This document shows, piece by piece, positions 15,534-24,560 of a DNA stretch of 64,000 bases. This DNA comes from Isoetes taiwanensis. Its lineage: Eukaryota > Streptophyta > Lycopodiopsida > Isoetales > Isoetaceae. The notes beneath the pieces were generated by a model. It was given only the letters and a program-made list of their open reading frames with translations, was not told the DNA's origin and made no database searches. Where the stretch lies: contig JAJEKV010000402.1 of assembly GCA_021234155.1 (NCBI GenBank), positions 126,001 to 190,000 on the forward strand, given 5' to 3'. The position numbers and the translations under genes were made by a program. Each line of letters begins with the position of its first letter. The first letter of the stretch is position 1.

Positions 15534-16079
15534 TTGAAAACAGAAAATGAAGTCCTTAAGGGACATTTCCAACAGATCAAGGGGGAGATGGAAACGGTTA
15601 AATCAGAGGTTAAGGAGTTGCAGACAAGGGTGGAAGGGGAACCAGCGGACCTCAAGGCGGAAGTATTGGATCTGAAGCAATCTTTCGATGAGTATGTGGA
15701 AGCACAGGATAGGAAACAAAGAGCTCTCAATCTCCGAATTGTGGGCCTACCGGAAAAGGAGCATGAAGATACCAAATCTGAAGTCACCAAAATTTTCAAT
15801 GAGGAGATGCAGACTAAGGACATTAACATAACAGATGCATTTAGACTTGGGAAGAAAGATCAGGGAACCAGGCATATACTGGTGAAGTTCACAAACCGAG
15901 AGGACCATTTTCAGGTAATTAAGCAGAGGCACATGCTGAAAGGTAAATTCATATGGGTAAATGACGATCTTACTAAGGAGCAAATGCAAGAGAAAAAACA
16001 AGAGATGGCGAAGTACAAAGATGCACAAAAGAACAACTTGAAGGTGAAATGGAACAAAGGCAAAGCAGTAATAAAATAG
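15534..16079 (+). CDS. LINE A4 ORF1 protein, intact 181-residue frame
   Basis: The best preserved ORF1 of the window. Residues 1-60 form a predicted coiled coil (EVLKGHFQQIKGEMETVKSE). Then come RALNLRIVGLPEKEHED (RRM-like), DAFRLGKKDQGTRHILVKF and LKGKFIWVNDDLTKEQM (C-terminal domain), and a lysine-rich tail with KWNKGKAVIK. It is closely related to the A2 product (shared LNLRIVGLPEK and GKF.WVN). It ends at TAG 16077-16079. ORF2 begins 6 bases later, which suggests reinitiation or a bicistronic RNA as in other L1 elements. Confidence 0.85.
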   Translation: MKTENEVLKGHFQQIKGEMETVKSEVKELQTRVEGEPADLKAEVLDLKQSFDEYVEAQDRKQRALNLRIVGLPEKEHEDTKSEVTKIFNEEMQTKDINITDAFRLGKKDQGTRHILVKFTNREDHFQVIKQRHMLKGKFIWVNDDLTKEQMQEKKQEMAKYKDAQKNNLKVKWNKGKAVIK

Positions 16080-16085
16080 GGACTT

Positions 16086-16727
16086 GTGGGAGGACTCCGT
16101 GTAGTGATCTGGAACATCAACAGGCTGACCATAAATAAGGTACTAAGTATGCAGGAAATTTTGGATCAAACGGATGTAATCTGTTTTGTGGAAACAAAAG
16201 AACACGATTTATTTGCTCTACCAGACATTGATGGTTTTGATTTAATATATTCAGTTAAAAATAAAAGACTTAGAGATACAGATATGGGAAATGGCGGTGT
16301 TGCTTGCTTTATCAGACCAAAATTTAAAGACATTGTACAAGGAGTTCGAAAAGATGTAAACTGTCAATTCTTATGGTTGTTTGGGATATACATAAATGCC
16401 CTACAGGAGTTTGTCAAGGAAAGACGGGGAGACAGTGAAGCACCAATGATAGGGAAAACAAAAGTCCCAATAATGCTATATGGTATGATGGCGACCAAAG
16501 CCAAAGGGATGCAAAGAATGCTAGAGATACTAGAGGAATTTTGTGAGGAGACAGGACTGAAAGTCAACCTGGAAAAAACAAAAATAGTGACCTTCGGTAC
16601 AAAGATAAAGCACAGGCCATTTAGATACAAGGGGGAGATACTAGAGGAGGCCACGAGGTACGGATATCCGGGATATGACACACATGGGGGAATGGTCAAA
16701 AGGAGGATACGATTCAAGCGGCAATAG
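16086..16727 (+). pseudogene. LINE A4 ORF2, endonuclease start fused to reverse-transcriptase tail
   Basis: The first 95 residues are the endonuclease N-terminus (VIWNINRL, FVETKEHDLFALPDIDGF, NGGVACFIRPKF). At about 16380 the sequence jumps to the segment around and after the YADD box, here changed to IMLYGMMATKAKG. It continues as LEEFCEETGLKVNLEKTK, the normal thumb motif. About 1.7 kb of endonuclease, connection and catalytic palm is therefore missing, yet the fused frame stays open for 213 residues. The start codon is GTG where A2 has ATG. No catalytic activity is expected. Confidence 0.8.
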
Positions 16728-16919
16728 GCAATTATTACATCATGATGAATTATTGCAGCTTGACAGAGGATCACCAATTGGGAAATCAAAACATACCTAT
16801 TTAGCACAATAGTAGCATCAACACAGTTGTACGGATGTGAGACATGGGGACCAGGCCTGTCAGAGAAGAAATGGGAAAAACAAGAAGGCATACTGAGGCA
16901 ATGGCACGGACAGGAATTG

Positions 16920-17160
16920 CATTAGTTAATCTGATCAAAAGCATCATTATTCCCGGAGTATCTTGGGAGCATGTCAAATAATTTTAGGAAGATTTATCTT
17001 CTATGGAGATAATAGGAGAAGCTAGCCTGGTATTCGTGGTGGAATGTTAGGAAAGTAAGGGTTCTTGAAATTATCAACATTCAAAAGCAAGGGCTAGCAT
17101 TAATAACTAAATATTTCTATAACAAAGCTGCTCATAAGATAATTATGCTCTTTCTATTCT
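16920..17160 (+). mobile_element. Fragment of a plant L1-type LINE (C-terminal region)
   Basis: Translation in shifted frames gives SIIIPGVSWEHV, then LGRFIFYGDNRR and EKLAWYSWWNVRKV followed by QGLALITKYFYN. This resembles the plant L1 pattern of a basic segment, W..W..V, and L..N.ALL.KW after the reverse transcriptase. It is a different family from A1-A4. It is short and frameshifted, with no ends visible. Confidence 0.5.
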
Positions 17161-17978
17161 CCTCCAGTATCAATTGAGTAAATGTCAACCTTTTGGATGG
17201 AGAACATTGGAATTTTTATTGCTTGACAATATCTACTTTGATTTCACGATTCCAATTTGCCACGACTATTATAAAAAGGCATTGGCCCTTTATTCATTTC
17301 ACTTCACCAATAGGTATGTTTTGAACATGGTCTTTTTGAAAATAAGTGATATTGTATTTTTGTTTGAAAGATTAAGAAAGATGCGGCTGCGGCTGATGTA
17401 TAATACGACTACTGTGATATACTGCTATTGTTGAGGTTGCGCACATCAATGGTTGAGACGACTCTTTGTCTTTTCTAATAAATGTATCAATGGTTTTATT
17501 GGTTAGCTTGCAACTTGAGCATTATTCAATTATGTCAAATGTGTATCAATCGTGTCCTAACTATTGAATGAAGTCTTCCTTGAAAATAACAATTAAAAAT
17601 CTACTTGGCATCTAATGTTTTCTTTTACCATTCTCCATCTCCATCTCCCAAGATAATACATTTCTAAAATGAAAATGCCTTGCTGGAGATGTGAGTGCCC
17701 ATCATTAGCAAACAATGTAATCTTCGAGGATATTATTAGCAAATGTCCATGAATGTGCAAACGTTTAATTATAGCTTACATATATATGAATTTGATGTTG
17801 GCCTTGAATGTAGAACTCAATCCAATAATTATATTATTTATCATGATCGTATTACCACATTAGTGCAAGTTTTGCATAGCATTATGGAAAAGGAGATAAA
17901 GTGCTTAGGAGTAATGACCAACTTCGCAATAATATATGATATAATAGTAGTAATTGTCATAAATCTAATAAGATCCTT

Positions 17979-19228
17979 TCATGTTACTATGAGATATTCG
18001 TTGAGGACAGTAGTTCCAGCCATATTGTTATGCCTCATCTCCTCTATTTTGGATCGATATTCTTTCCACGTAAATGGTTTATACTTGGCTACATGCTTGT
18101 CATCTATCAGAGGCAGTGCCGGTTGGATTATAGTGTCTGCGATTGGAGTGACAAAGTATGCCATGGACAACCTAGGCTTAGATGGATTAACAACAGCTCT
18201 ATGTATCATAGCAGAGTATCGCCCATTGCTTATTGCCTATTGTCACAACAACAACTCTTGTGAGAAAGCATCAAAAGTGAGAAGGAGAAATAGGTGCAGT
18301 GCTTCACCTGTAGAGTATCTCCAACATCAATAATGAGGCAATCTGAACGCGGTTTACAATTACGCCACTTACCATCTATGAAATGTTGGCGTCCTCCCAC
18401 AAGGTCTTGATAGGAAATGGTTAAAAAATGTGTATCGGTATGAGCTGGCAAGCCAATATTACTGCTGGGGTCTGGTGAAGGTGGGTAGTAGTTAAAACGA
18501 AGTGACACACTCTTTGGGTTGTAAAGTCGAGTAAGGTAAGTGTGTTCTAGGCCCAACGCATGCTCTACAAGCTCGATAAGAAGATTGGATACCTTCTCCA
18601 TGGAGGATAGATAGTTCTCAATAATGGTGCTGCAAAGAATCGTCAACAAGTTAAAAACATCATTCTCAAATGAATGAGTAAAAAGAAAAAGAGCATTCTT
18701 TAAGTATGAGACAAAAGACAACATGACCAAACACAAGAGGGTACCAAAATTCTTGAGCATGTTCTTCCATAATAGCATGAGCATAATGTTGGTAGAACTC
18801 AGGGTCTCGAAGCACTTGGAAGCCCTCATGCCATAGCATTTGGCCATTTACCACGCCCTTGTTGTAACCACCACGAGAATAGCCCATGTAGAAGTCGGAT
18901 AAGCGGAGGCCTTTTCTTTGGATCTAGCAAGGCAGGACAAGCGGCTGCAGATAGTGTTTTCCATTTGTTTGATCACCTCTGGAGAGCCAGTGGTTTTTAA
19001 CTGAACAAATCCATACTTGACAAAGGCAGAATCTATTTCCTCCACCAATTTTTGCATTGCAGCCTCATCAGAACCTCCCTCAACTATGGCACCCATATCC
19101 ACCACAGGTGATTTATCTTCTTCTTCATATTCATCATATGCTACATTGGGTCGCAAGTCTTGAGGCACAACAAAGTCCTCAATTTTGCTGCCATCTCTCA
19201 ACAGAGAATCCAACACTTGGGATTCCAT
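17979..19228 (-). CDS. 2-oxoglutarate/Fe(II)-dependent dioxygenase, three exons, one frameshift
   Basis: Plant 2-oxoglutarate dioxygenases (DOXC type) hydroxylate or desaturate hormones and specialised metabolites in the cytosol. Exons on minus: 19228-18745, 18629-18308 and 18236-17979; introns are GT-AG. Exon 1 carries the DIOX_N domain (SPVVDMGAIVEG, AFVKYGFVQLKTTGS, FYMGYSRGGYNKG). Exon 2 has FNYYPPSPDPSSNIGLPAHT with the H-T-D iron ligands and FIDGKWRNCKPRSDCLIIDV. Exon 3 has ISNGRYSAMIHRAV, the third iron His, and RLS, the 2-oxoglutarate-binding RxS. The total of about 354 residues is normal. An A run at 18912-18915 is one base short, shifting frame between RSKEK and GLRLS. This is either a sequencing indel or an inactivating mutation. 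The substrate cannot be named. It is divergent to the acyltransferase at 20482. Confidence 0.85.
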
Positions 19229-19262
19229 TGCGCTTGTTTTCCAAGCTTTCTATGTAAAGCAA

Positions 19263-19273
19263 ATATATATATG
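19263..19273 (-). promoter_or_regulatory. Probable TATA box of the dioxygenase gene
   Basis: An ATATATATAT run about 40 bp upstream of the ATG at 19228 (reading minus). The position implies a very short 5' leader, so it may instead be one of several weak starts. Confidence 0.45.
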
Positions 19274-19584
19274 CTTAGAGTGTTCTTGCATTTAGAGAGT
19301 TACGAGTAATAGTTTTTGTGCTATACATTATAATCGATATTATAATCAAATCTTTAAAGCTCCTATAAGCCTCTTTACAATAGTTGTCAATTCCTTACAA
19401 GGTCCATTATAGCTATTCTCATTGTCCATAAGTGTCATGTCCTCAATTAAACAGTCCATGTCAATGTCCTTACATGGTCAATTATGATTATATCATCATA
19501 TAATAATTGATTCCTTACATGGTCAATTATGATTATATCATAATTGATTCCTTACATGGTCCATTATGATTATATCATTGTCTA

Positions 19585-19860
19585 TTAGGGTCATGCCTCA
19601 ACTTGAGAGTGGGTGGGCGATCGTCTTATTTAACAACCACAGTCATGTTTGAACAAAAAAAAATACACGAGGTTTCTGTGGACACAGAGTTTTTTATATT
19701 TCATACCGGTTCAAACATGACCGTGGTTGTTAAATAAGACGCTCGGTGGGTGGGTGCCCTTAAATGAAAGCGCTCTCAATACTTATTAGGGTCATGGCTC
19801 AACTTGAGAGTGGGTGGGTGCCCTTAAATGAAAGCGCTCTCAATACTGATGTGGTCATAT
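19585..19860. repeat. Tandemly duplicated 62-bp-class unit, first copy split by a MITE
   Basis: The unit ATTAGGGTCATG..CTCAACTTGAGAGTGGGTGGG followed by TGCCCTTAAATGAAAGCGCT occurs at 19585-19790 (interrupted by the element at 19618-19745) and again uninterrupted at about 19787-19845. A further short repeat, CCTTACATGGTCAATTATGA, occurs three times between 19470 and 19570. Confidence 0.8.
19618..19745. mobile_element. 128-bp Mutator-like MITE with 37-bp inverted repeats and 9-bp target duplication
   Basis: The left end starts CGATCGTCTTATTTAACAAC and the right end is its reverse complement with 2 mismatches over 37 bp (TCTTATTTAACAACCAC, CATGTTTGAAC shared). The spacer between the arms is only about 54 bp. 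GTGGGTGGG flanks both sides (19609-19617 and 19746-19754), and the uninterrupted sister copy of the host repeat has it once. A 9-bp duplication with long inverted repeats is characteristic of Mutator-like elements. Confidence 0.88.
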
Positions 19861-20035
19861 TAAAATCACGAAAATCCCCAAAAACACTGTGTGTTTGGTA
19901 GACCATTTGTTATAACATGCAAGGGGCAGGAATATGGCAGAGATATGCTGGTGATTTTATCACGATTGTGCACATGCCTCTTAAATAACTCGAAAACATG
20001 CTATATTGAGACATTCAATCTTGACCATTGAATTG

Positions 20036-20113
20036 CATATTTGGGTGGAGCCTCCCCATGTGCGCCCAACCTAGAATGTCCATATTTGGGTGGAGCCTCC
20101 CCATGTGCGCCCA
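20036..20113. repeat. 33-bp direct repeat, period 45
   Basis: CATATTTGGGTGGAGCCTCC continues identically for 33 bp at 20036-20068 and 20081-20113, within the intergenic region upstream of the acyltransferase. Confidence 0.9.
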
Positions 20114-20362
20114 TGTCGCCCATCAATCCATGCCTTAAATTTGCGTTGGGTTGTCCATCAATGGTTGCATGTGCCTTAAACATCTAAAGCTCCATAATTG
20201 AGACTACCATAAGTTGATGTTCATTTTTGTGTATTATCCAATGAATGGCTGCCATGTGGCAACCATTCTAATCAAGAATGGAAAATGGGATCGCATTCTT
20301 GGGCGACCTGCTGCAGCCAGCGAAAATCTGCTAAAATCTCTGTTGAAGACCTGTTGCAGCCT

Positions 20363-20417
20363 GTTAAAATCTTACCTGGACGCAGGCCATTTCACAGTGT
20401 CAAGGTAAGATTTTAAC
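20363..20417. promoter_or_regulatory. Perfect 15-bp inverted repeat just upstream of the acyltransferase TATA box
   Basis: GTTAAAATCTTACCT at 20363-20377 and AGGTAAGATTTTAAC at 20403-20417 are exact reverse complements separated by 25 bases. The right arm ends 16 bp before a TATATAT box. A binding site for a dimeric regulator or a cruciform is possible; a degenerate MITE is the alternative. Confidence 0.6.
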
Positions 20418-20433
20418 ATGCCAGTATCAACTC

Positions 20434-20440
20434 TATATAT
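20434..20440 (+). promoter_or_regulatory. Probable TATA box of the acyltransferase gene
   Basis: TATATAT in the context CAACTCTATATATCCTGCC, 42 bp before the ATG at 20482, a typical plant core-promoter context. Confidence 0.6.
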
Positions 20441-20481
20441 CCTGCCATACCATAGTAGCATATCAACATCTGAGATTTGAG

Positions 20482-21878
20482 ATGAATGTATCAGTGAACA
20501 GAGTTACTACCGTCAGGCCAAATGTAGAACTAACTAGGGGCAAGATTGTGTTGGGCTTGATTGATCACCATGTATGGTATATACCATATAGGTCAAGAAT
20601 TATGTTCTATGATCGTCCCAAAGAGTTCGATTTTGGGGCATTTGTTGAGAACCTGAGAACCAGCCTTGCAAAGGCATTAGATTTGTTCTATCCCTTTGCA
20701 GGAAGATTGTGTTGCAGAGAAGATGGGATTTTGGAGGTAGATTGTAATGGAGATGGAGTTCTGTTTATAGAAGCAAGCACAGATGCAAATGTGGATCAAT
20801 TCCAGAACTCAAAAACCTCGGTTGAGGGATGCGCTGGCCTGGCTCAAAAACATGTCCATCAAACATCCTGGCCTTGGCAATCAAACTACCCTCTTATTAT
20901 TATCCAGGTTGCTGAATTGTGTAATATGTGGAATTAACTTTTGCTCTATTGCTGTAAGTTCGGTTTTGCTGTAAGTTCGTTTTTAAAAGACTGAGCTAAT
21001 GTTTTTACATTTGACATGACAGGCTACCGAAATACGTAACGAGGCAATTTCAATATCTTTCAGATATAGCCATCAGATCTGTGATGGCATGAGTGCATGG
21101 CATTTTGTCAAAACTTGGGCTGAGATATGTAGGGGCCAAAATGTGTCCCTTTTTCCAAAAATTATGTACTATCTCACAGCAAATCAACTCAAATCTTCCA
21201 GGCATCTCAAAAGCATCAAAGAGATTGCAAATAACTATAAATACTCTACCGAGCAAGCAAATGAGCATCATCAAACTCTCACAAGGTGTTTCACATTCAA
21301 CAGCAAAGTAATACAAAAGTTAAAAGAAAGGGCACAAGATGGTGAATTTCTAAGTGCATTTCAGCTGCTATCAGCACATATATGGTCCAAGATAACCGAG
21401 GCGCGACAAATTGCAGACGATCAAGACACCAGGCTCATGTTCCCAGTGAACTGCAGAGAAAGGAGCATCAAATTTCCAAAAGGTTACTTTTGGAAATGGT
21501 GCTCTGATGCTGAGCGTTGTCTTTTGTGCAGGAAAACTTTTGTCTGATCCTTTGCTAGCAGCTAAGCAACTGAAAAATACCATTCACCATTTCACAAATG
21601 AAAAAATTGATGCCATTCTAGACCTGATTGCATATGGAGACCTTGATCATGATACTGATCATGCCACTTCGGTTCGGATTGGAAGTTCCTTTAAGTTTCC
21701 CATTTATGAATCTGATTTCGGACATGGGCCACCTATGGATATGACATGCCTTCCTGAAGCATGTGATGGAACTGTTTACTATTTTCCTGGCAAAGAGAGT
21801 GGTAGTGTGGACGCCCACATTTCCTTAGAAACCACAGCCATGCTTCGGATGATATCACTTAAACCTACCATTATCTAG
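20482..21878 (+). CDS. BAHD acyltransferase, two exons, one frameshift
   Basis: BAHD enzymes transfer acyl groups from acyl-CoA to alcohols or amines in the cytosol. Exon 1 (20482-20907) has FYPFAGRLCC and NGDGVLFIEA, both typical of the N-terminal half, ending at YPLIIIQ before a GTTGCT donor. Exon 2 (21023-21878) follows a GACAG acceptor. It carries FRYSHQICDGMSAWHFVKTW with the catalytic HxxxD as H-Q-I-C-D. The frame breaks at a run of four T (21488-21491) where three would give GYFGNGAPML-like sequence. It resumes to DFGHG, a variant of the structural DFGWG motif, and a normal end. The length of about 426 residues fits the family, and the intron position just before the HxxxD exon is common. 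The acyl donor and acceptor are unknown. The dioxygenase at 19228 is head-to-head. Confidence 0.87.
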
Positions 21879-21887
21879 TTATCTAGA

Positions 21888-22033
21888 TAGACATACAGAC
21901 AAACAGATAGACAGATAGACAGATAGACAGATAGACAGATAGATAGATAGATAGATAGCACCACTTGACGATGTCTTTTGCTAAACAGAGAAATAACTAA
22001 GATAAGCACCACTTGACGATGTCTTTTGCTACA
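21888..22033. repeat. (GATA/GACA) microsatellite and a 26-bp direct repeat
   Basis: Runs of ATAGACAG and ATAG from about 21888 to 21958 lie right after the acyltransferase stop. They are followed by GCACCACTTGACGATGTCTT, repeated at 21958 and 22006. Confidence 0.85.
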
Positions 22034-22457
22034 GGCAATAACTATCGTATTCGTATTAACTTAATCTGTTTCTAGTTTTTCCCCTTGGAATTTGAATCCC
22101 ATCTCGTGCATGATTTTGGATCTAATGCTGTCTCTCTTTCTCTTCTAAATGCTCTTCTGTTTTCGATGCTTCAGATTTTTCTGAATGGACCCTCTTTACT
22201 GCTTCAAGTTCTGTTTTTTCGTTCATCCAATTTGTATGCATTCAGATCTGTTTGTTTTGCCGAGACAAGTATCAGAATCCATCGATGACAAGGGAGCAGA
22301 TGATTGCTCAGTTAGGTGGCGGATCATACGAATCGGATCTTGCAGTTTTTGGGCTGAGCCCTCTTGGCTATGGCAGCCCTAGAACTAGCGACAGCAGTGC
22401 CGGAGATAGCAGCCTTGGCCTCCGTAGTTTTGCGTTAAGTGTTAGACCATTAATTTG
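22034..22457 (+). other. Unrecognised possible exon downstream of the acyltransferase
   Basis: A + frame at 22252-22479 includes MTREQMIAQLGGG, YESDLAVFGLSPLGYG and SSAGDSSLG. Composition is protein-like, with no family that I recognise. There is no clear splice acceptor. It could be an exon of a small gene, a captured fragment or chance. Confidence 0.25.
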
Positions 22458-22573
22458 TGGTTTTTTGAAGGAAATTTAGATATGTGTATTGTGGTTTTTT
22501 GAAGGAAATTTAGATATGTGTATTTTGCTCTTGTGGTTTTTTGAAGGAAATTTAGATATGTGTATTTTGCTCA
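22458..22573. repeat. Three tandem copies of a 34-42-bp unit
   Basis: GTGGTTTTTTGAAGGAAATT followed by TAGATATGTGTATT occurs three times. The second and third copies have TTGCTC added. The copies are identical in the shared part, so the amplification is recent. Confidence 0.95.
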
Positions 22574-23040
22574 GGTAATCTAATGGTCTGGTCACATGTA
22601 GCCGTTGATAGCAATACTTCCCTGTCAATCTTGGAAAACTGAAGGGTCACATGCAGCAGAATGATAGCAATGGAGTCCAGTTGATAGGGATTGTTTCAGC
22701 CGGTTTTGCCCTTGGTTGAATGGATTCCTATTGACAGGAATCCCTTCGTTCTCAACACATGGCTCAAAGTTCTTCATCGCAACCAGAAATTTTGTATTGC
22801 TCTTGCAAGAAAAGAGGAAGAAGGCCTAAAGCTGTCGACGGCTTCATATGACCCCTGCGCTAAAATTAGGTTCATGTTAACAAGAAACGCTTCTTGTTGA
22901 CGTCTACATATGAACGGACCCTAAGTTACTTGAGTATCGATGTGGCTTAAAGCTTGTTGTGTTGGAAGAACACGTAACTCCCATGGTTCGAAAATAGGGG
23001 GGTATTTGGCCCGCCATGGTTCGAAAATAGGGGGGTTTGG

Positions 23041-23135
23041 CCCCGAAAAATCGAGCCATCCTTATTCTTATTCCATAGGCCAATTGGTCTCCGTGGACGC
23101 TAAAAACTTATTCTTATTCTTAAAAATTTCCGACG
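23041..23135 (+). mobile_element. SINE-like 3' tail, copy on +
   Basis: CATAGGCCAATTGGTCTCCG, then TGGACGCTAAAAA and TTATTCTTATTCTT. The same string ends minus-strand elements at 46.8 and 51.6 kb. Upstream, CCATGGTTCGAAAATAGG is repeated twice (22980-23030). No head or target duplication could be defined. Confidence 0.55.
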
Positions 23136-23762
23136 AGTAAAAAAATTCTCGACTATTTTGTGCAAAAAATCTGGGAAATAGGCAAGCTTTTTTCTGGTAA
23201 CATAATGGAAGGCGGCATTTTTTCCAGTTGCGTGGGCTACTAAATTCGACCCCTGGTAGCCCCTTGATGGTGCCTTAGCCAATGTTTTCATTTCGGTGGT
23301 GGACAAGGACAAATATTAATATGATTCTTTTAATGTGATTATGCACGATTCCAATTATTCTACCCATTCAAGATGCCCCATTCTAGAAATACAGGTCACA
23401 ATGCTGGCTTTTTTATCCTTCAACCACAGTCACAATCTGATAATATATTAGGAGTAGCTACTTTCTTGCACGCATTTTTTCATAGGCCCATTTTGAGTTA
23501 TATGGCCTACCTTATACGGCCCATCTTGCAGTTTTATGACTATATGGTTTCAAAATAGGTAAGGCTTGCCTTGTGATGTTATGCAGTTTTAAACAAATTT
23601 GGTTCTTCCTAAATGTTATTTTCACTTATCTCATCTCAGGTTGGTACATGTGAAGATTGATGATAAGAAAACCCAATAACACGAAATGTAACTTCTAGAA
23701 TTCACTTCTAAAAACATAATCCCTTCCACAAGTTTACCATGTAGTCACAACCACGTTGTTAA

Positions 23763-24024
23763 AGAGAAATGTTTGCGGCGGCCTTGCCGCGATAAATTTC
23801 TTATATTGATAAATTTAAGCAATAAGGATTGCAAAGCAATTTACATATAGTTTAGGTATAGCCATAAGATATATGATAGAATGGGTGCATAATACTTTGT
23901 CAAAACTTGGGTTGCGATAAATAGGGGCCTTCCTTACATATACAAGAAATTTATTGCGGCGGCCCTTCCTTACATATACAAGAAATTTATTGCAGCGGCC
24001 AAGGCCGCCGTGAACATTTCTCTC
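23763..24024. mobile_element. Inverted-repeat element carrying a BAHD exon fragment (Pack-MITE-like)
   Basis: The left end AGAGAAATGTTTGCGGCGGC and the right end (GCCGCCGTGAACATTTCTCT at 24005-24024) are reverse complements with few mismatches, continuing inward through AATAAATTTCTT-type sequence for about 45 bp. A second partial right end lies at 23930-23965 (tandem duplication of CCTTCCTTACATATACAAGA). The inside holds a copy of the acyltransferase active-site exon. A flanking target duplication is not obvious. Confidence 0.6.
23836..23929 (+). pseudogene. Captured fragment of the BAHD acyltransferase exon 2
   Basis: These 94 bases align without gaps to 21044-21137 of the acyltransferase at 74 of 94 positions by hand count, including TTTGTCAAAACTTGGG. 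The HxxxD region is covered but decayed: the codons for H and D remain recognisable as SHKIYD, with stops on both sides. It lies inside the inverted-repeat element, about 2 kb from its likely source. Confidence 0.75.
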
Positions 24025-24084
24025 TATCGATTTTCATGTATTAGGGAAGTGACTTCCCTCTATTAGCTCATTTACTAATTAGAA

Positions 24085-24560
24085 CTCCGTTTACCCTAGA
24101 TACTATGAAGATTCCCTTAGGTACCATAGGGATTCCCATGATTCTCATACGATTCCTCTAGGTTCTCCAAGATTCTCTTATTATTTTGTTGGGTTCCCTA
24201 AGATTCTATAAAGATTACCCCATTCTCTTAACATTCTGATGCATTCTCTAATATTCTATGAAAATTCCTCTAGATTCTCTAAGATTCTATCAAGATCCTT
24301 TTAGATGCTCTAACTTTCCTCTAGATTCCCTTAAATACCAGAAGATTCCCCAATATTATATAAAGGTTCCCACAGATTCTCAAAGATTCTACAAAGTTTC
24401 CCTAGGGTTCTCTAAGATTCTATAAGGATTCTTTTAGAGTCTCTTAAGATTTGTCTAGATTCCTAAAGATTCTCTCAAGATTCCTCTAGATTCTCTAAGA
24501 TTCTAGGAATATTTCACATAGGTTCTCTAAGATTCCATGAAGATTCTCCATTTCGATTAC
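24085..24560. repeat. Degenerate short-period array (GATTCTCTAA-type)
   Basis: About 35 imperfect copies of a 12-13-bp theme such as AGATTCTCTAAGATTCTATA, with spacing that is regular but not exact. No open frame. Satellite-like decay product of an old minisatellite. Confidence 0.8.

Noticed and set aside
17743-18333. 196-codon + frame
   Set aside because: It is the antisense of the last exons of the dioxygenase, whose minus-strand motifs are clear.
19440-19570. Three spaced repeats CTTACATGGTCAATTATGAT as a CRISPR-like array
   Set aside because: Plant DNA, spacers of unequal length and related sequence; an ordinary local duplication.
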